Assembly (NCBI GenBank): GCA_963693285.1
Contig: OY848923.1
Span: 2,490,038 to 2,554,037, forward strand
Reading direction: 5' to 3'
Length of the DNA stretch: 64,000 bases
Source: Xestospongia muta
Taxonomy: Eukaryota; Porifera; Demospongiae; Haplosclerida; Petrosiidae
Part shown: positions 59,389 to 64,000 of the stretch, piece by piece
Position numbering within the stretch: the stretch's first letter is position 1
Layout: every line of letters starts with the position of its first letter
Translations under genes and position numbers: made by a program
The notes under the pieces: model-generated
What the model was told of the DNA's origin: nothing
Database searches by the model: none
Seen by the model: the letters and a program-made list of their open reading frames with translations, nothing else

Positions 59389-60413
59389 ATGAAAATGATG
59401 AATCTCTTTGTCTTAGGGCTTGTATTAGGTCTGGCTCAGACTGGAAGAAGTAGCAGTTGTAAAGCTACTTGTACATCTACATGTCCCTCTACCAGTTCTT
59501 CAATACAAAGTTGTAATGATAGTAAAGCTATAGTAGAGCTAGGAGAAAAGCTTAGTGAAAAAATTGACAACATAACTTCAATACTAGACAATAAAATCAA
59601 TGAAAAGCAACTCAATACAAAGATGAACCAGATTGAAGCAAAACTTGATCGTTTAATGGCACGCGTAAATATTACTGATCTGTATCCTCCTTCTTCTCTC
59701 TTACACTCCTGTGAAGAGATCAACACTAACTGGCCTGATAGTCCCTCTGACTATTATGTCATAGCTGATACTAAAGGACATCCTCGTCATGTCTACTGTC
59801 ATATGGAATCATTGTGTAACTCTGGAGGAGGATGGATGAGGGTAGCTTACCTCAATATGTCTGACCCTACAGAGGAATGTCCACCTGGATTTAGACTTTA
59901 TAATGAAAACGGAACAAGAGCATGTGGACGACCAGCATCATCACCAGATGGCTACTGTCAATCAGTCAAGTTCCCCTCCTACAGTATCAGCTACTCTCAA
60001 GTATGTGGTAAAGTTATTGGATATCAATATGGATCACCTGATGCTATTCATTCTTATGGAGGATATGACATCAATGGAGCATATGTTGATGGTGTTAGTC
60101 TTACTCGTGGTAATCCTCGTAAACATATGCCCCTAACAGTCCTGTGACTGTTCCATCTTTTATCGGTAATGACTACTTCTGTGAGTCAGGTTGTCCTGGA
60201 AACTGGCAATATGTCTTCTACACTGATCCACTCTGGGATGGTGAACAATGTGGATTGATAGAGAATGCCTGTTGTCAAGCTCCTGGTCTACCATGGTTTA
60301 ATAAGACATTTAACACTCCCACTACAGATTATATAGAAATGAGAATATGTGGAGATCAATCAACAACTGATGAAGATTCTCCTGTTAGTTATTATGAGAT
60401 TTATGTGAAGTAG
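59389..60413 (+). pseudogene. Type E member with an internal deletion
   Basis: The leader MKMMNLFVLGLVLGLAQT, block and triple-module stalk are intact and near 57175. The core is open to NPRKH; then cgtaaacatatg joins directly to cccctaacagtcctg, deleting about 85 bp (WTFMAALQEN, loop 2, CPCA) and shifting the frame, so the protein would end at 60147. The rest (FIGNDYFCESGCPGNWQY to YEIYVK) is clean in another frame. Everything except this one deletion is well preserved. Confidence 0.88.
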
Positions 60414-62061
60414 TCAAGATTGAAGATAATAATATATTGACTATTGATAAAATAAAATATTGCATGGATGTTGATTAATTATTGTATTTGTCATAAAATT
60501 GCTGCTACTTTTTTTGCTACATTTATAACGAAGTTAATAAAATAAAATTAAAGTTTGAAATATAATTCTTCAACCTAGAGTTGAAGAACCTTAGTTTTAA
60601 TATGGAAATAGACAAATCATAGCTAGAGTCAATCATTATTTTTGAATCAAAAACAAACAAAACAAAACAAACATGTAAATAAACATTTTCCACCGAACAT
60701 CTCCGATTATGTTTATTACTTAACAAAGAATAGTATGGTATATACAAGTGTCCTTGTGTTCCTAACAGTCAGTAACTATCTGATTACCTAGAATTAGGAG
60801 TGTGTGTTAACCAAATAACAAGTGATGAACACACTCCAGTTGGTTACTACAAATAAAATCCAAATTATCATTCAATTATATTTAAATGTATATTGTCCTT
60901 GGTCAGGTTTTAGGATTCTTACTCTTTAATAATCACATTATTACTTAATCACTTTCTTCCTGTACTAAATCACCTATAATAGCACAAATAGAATCAAAAG
61001 AGTACATTGTAAATCCAGTATATAAATCACAGCATCAAAAACTTTGACTGTTAGGGATATATACTGTGTACAATAATGTAGACAAGACTGGGTGCTTGTT
61101 GTTGTGTAAAAGGATTATCACTATATATAAATTGCAATGGATATTTAGTTGGTAGCTAAAATAAATAAGTTGTGTTACTTCTAATTTCAGTGACTAACAT
61201 CTAAGGATGTAGGTCATATATAATATAATGTTGATGTGGTTTGATAGACTACCTTGTTGGTTTATAGTGTCAAAATAAACAAACCACAAATATGTTTAGA
61301 TAAGGGATAATGTATCAGTATGTCCCTTCCTGACCAAAACTGTTCATGTCAATCATTATAATACATGTAATTTGACTGTACTATCTTTAATATGAAGTAC
61401 AAACACAAGTCCAATACATGTAAATAATGAATCTCTTGGTTTCCAAGAATAAATGTCACTCAGCTATTCATAGTTACATAGATACAGTGAATTTAAGAGA
61501 GGGCAGTCTGTGACTGTTTATTAAATCAATAAATATAATTTATGAACAATATTTTCATTATATGAGTCCAGAGTCAACATATTTGGAACATTTCAAAAAC
61601 ATCCTTTTACATCAACTTAGTGACTAATATTGTATCAACAAGAAACCATTATTAATAATAATAGTGATGTGATCAGCATTGTTAGTTTAACCTTGTAGTA
61701 TAATAAAGATAAAATAGAATTAAGTCTTTTATTATTCTTATATTTATCAAATTAATAAAAATCAAATTTTCTTTTGATACATAATAACTCCTATCAAAAC
61801 CAATTACATAAACCTTTAACAAAAGATGAATATACCTTTATAGTTCTCAGTAACATCAGGTGAGTACTCTTATTGTCTTAGTTATAATACATTTATGACT
61901 TATCATATATTTAGTCCATATCTTCTATAAACTTTCCCATCAACAATTTGCTAACATCTGCAATTTTCACAGATTATAAATGACACTCATAGCAATTGGA
62001 TTTGTGTGTTAGCTATACCATCTCATAAGATTTACATGATATATTATCTAAACTGAGAAAA
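60414..62061. other. Spacer duplicated from 54295-55741
   Basis: Includes the decayed gene end at 60735-60860 (gtgtccttgtgttcctaaca and gaacacactccagttggtta). Promoter elements before 62062 are AAACTTTCCC at 61929-61938 and TATAAA at 61975-61980, 82 bp before the ATG. Confidence 0.7.
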
Positions 62062-63111
62062 ATGTTAAAAATCATCATCTTGGGTTTTGCCATTGGTCTA
62101 GTTCATGTCAATGGTGACAGTCATACTGGAGGATGTACAGCTACTTATACAACTACATGTCCAATAACTCCTCCTACATATGGTTCTTGTAGTAATGACA
62201 GCAATGCTGTTGAGAAAAAGTTAGTGCAACTCAATACAAAGATGAACCAGATTGAAGCAAAACTTGATCGTTTAATGGCACGTGCAAATATTACTGATCT
62301 CTATCCTCCTTCATCTCTACTACACTCCTGTGAGGAGATCAAGATTAACTGGTCTGATAGTCCCTCTGACTATTATGTCATAGCTGATACTAAAGGACAT
62401 CCTCGTCATGTCTACTGTCACATGGAATCACTGTGTAACTCTAGTGGAGGATGGATGAGGGTAGCCTACCTCAACATGTCTGACCCTACAGAGGAATGTC
62501 CACCTGGATTTAGACTATATAATCAGAATGGAATAAAAGCATGTGGACGACCAGCATCATCACCAGGTGATAGCTGTCAATCAGTCAAGTTCCCCTCCTA
62601 CTGTATCAGTTACTCTGAAGTATGTGGTCGAGTTATTGGATATCATTATGGACATCCTGATGCCATTGCTCCTTATCGTTCACAGAAAAATAACCTTAAT
62701 GGAGCATATGTTGATGGTGTTAGTCTTACTCGTGGTAATCCTCGTAAACATATATGGACATTCATGGCTGCTCTACAAGAGAACAATTTCTTATCTAATG
62801 GTATACACGAGTGTCCCTGTGCTCCTAACAGTCCATTGACTGTCCCATCCTTTATTGGTAATGATTACTTCTGTGAGTCAGCTTGTCCTGGACATTGGTA
62901 ATGGAATAAATTCTATTCTGGAGATCCACTCTGGGATGGTAAACAGTGTGGACTGATAGAGAAAGCCTGTTGTCTAGCTCCTGGTATACCATGGTTCCAT
63001 AAGACACTTAACTCTCCCACTACTGACTATATAGAAATGAGAATATGTGGAGATGAAGCTGGCAGTTCAGACGACTCTCCAGTCAATCATTTTGAAATTT
63101 ATGTTAAATAA
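62062..63111 (+). pseudogene. Near-intact type B member with a single nonsense codon
   Basis: The frame of 350 codons is open apart from TAA at 62899-62901 (codon 280), where 47570 and 57175 have CAA in GHWQWN: one C-to-T change. It would remove loop 3 to the end, including DPLWDG, ACC and YIEMRIC. The leader MLKIIILGFAIGLVHVNGD and stalk match 55742. Loop 1 is APYRSQKNNLNGAY as in 57175. Ends NHFEIYVK. The C-terminal half and 3' flank are paralogous to 57175, the N-terminal half and 5' flank to 55742, so it joins the two. It could be a recent null allele. Confidence 0.88.
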
Positions 63112-64000
63112 TTTAGAGATATTGAAGAGTGAAATAATACCAATAATAATTATTACATGTGATTGTTTAAATGTCTCTTTTAATTCAAATAAACCATTTG
63201 AACTAAAAGTTGAAGTCATTAGAGTACAGTGTGAAGTAGGAACATATAGCAGACAAAGACAACACACTATACCTTTAGTCCAAAATATTCAATAAAGGAG
63301 ATATGTGGGTAACTTTTTACTAGTCAAAGTCATTGTATGTACATGTTCATAGATTACATAGAAGTAATTAATTGTATGGGTACAAGTAGGAACGAAAGTG
63401 TCACAGAGATTATGGCTATTACGACTAATCATTTCAAAACAATGTACTTGTAAAATATGACATACCCAGTTATTACATGATTTTCATGTTTTTCACAGAA
63501 AGAGCTTATCTGCAAAATTAATATATTTTTGGTCAAGGACAAAAATTAAAGTGTAAAATTTGATTTATAGAAATGTACTTTCCATTCACAAAACTTGTAC
63601 TGTGTGATAATAACCAAGTGTACAGTAAGTGATGATTTATTTCTTAAAGTTAAATGTAACACTTAACACAAATATTATTATTATTATCATCATGTATCTG
63701 ATGTTACATGTTAAACACTAAACTAAAAAATGCTATAACATTTTAACAAGACTATAATTGAAAAAGTCATCGTACAATTGTTTTGGAAGACACTGGCTTC
63801 AAAGTAAAACATTAACTATAACTACAAAGATTGTATGATTAGCAGCAGTAGAAGACTAATAGCTATTGAATGCTAGATATATAGAAGAGCAAGTTAGTGA
63901 GAAGCTTCAAGCATTGTCTGTCATACTCATCATTACACAGTTAGGATATATGAAATTTATTGGTTGCTATATGCATTGACAGTTAAAGAATATTGTTTAA
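63112..64000. other. 3' flank, copy of 58279-59100, no gene
   Basis: It is similar to 58279-59100 up to about 63900, and the end of the window then diverges. The frames at 63047-63295 and on the opposite strand are not recognisable. Confidence 0.6.

Noticed and set aside
15844..63111. Calling the family ficolins or FREPs
   Set aside because: Only the first part of the core resembles a fibrinogen-like domain; the C-terminal half is different, so a named orthology is not justified from sequence reading alone.

Overview
This is eukaryotic genomic DNA, AT-rich, with very short introns (one of 51 bp at 8910-8960) and a 200-base assembly gap. The gene families (a large family of secreted fibrinogen-like proteins, a Death domain, a fibronectin type III receptor) and the intron sizes fit a demosponge such as Amphimedon. 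That is recognition from memory, not a database match.

Left end (1-5091, minus strand). About 25 tandem units of about 205 bp fill 1-4990. Read on the minus strand, every unit carries an intron 3' end (..ctatttag), then exactly three variable bases, then a strong splice donor (gtaagtatgtgcaat). A start exon ending in frame at GTAAGT lies just upstream at 5062-5091. I interpret the array as a gene with at least 24 successive 3-nt microexons, each adding one amino acid (only T, L, E, I, K and Q occur). It runs off the left edge of the window. This is the most unusual object here.

Middle (5092-15843). There are diverged duplications, a CpG-rich patch with a perfect NRF1-type palindrome, and the 3' part of a plus-strand receptor gene (FN3 domains, one membrane segment, a tail with two spaced YxxI motifs). 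A minus-strand multi-exon gene follows, interrupted by the assembly gap; its last exon encodes a Death domain cut by a TGG-to-TGA nonsense change. Several satellites lie in and next to this gene.

Right (15844-63111). A tandem array of intronless plus-strand genes encodes secreted proteins of about 340-375 residues: signal peptide, Cys/Thr-rich N-terminal block, short helical stalk, N-glycosylation sites and a conserved C-terminal domain of about 260 residues whose start resembles the fibrinogen-like SCEEI..YC.M..GGGW region. I count 11 intact genes, 7 near-full-length broken copies and about a dozen fragments. Five N-terminal stalk types are joined to one common core, and variation within the core is concentrated in three loops. 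Most intact genes have a TATA box 40-130 bp before the ATG, and many share an AAACTTTCCC motif further upstream. The flanks are copied with the genes, so the region grew by repeated unequal exchange. One mobile-element-like insertion of about 1 kb (26282-27295) interrupts a duplicated flank. A role in recognition or immunity is inferred from architecture only.
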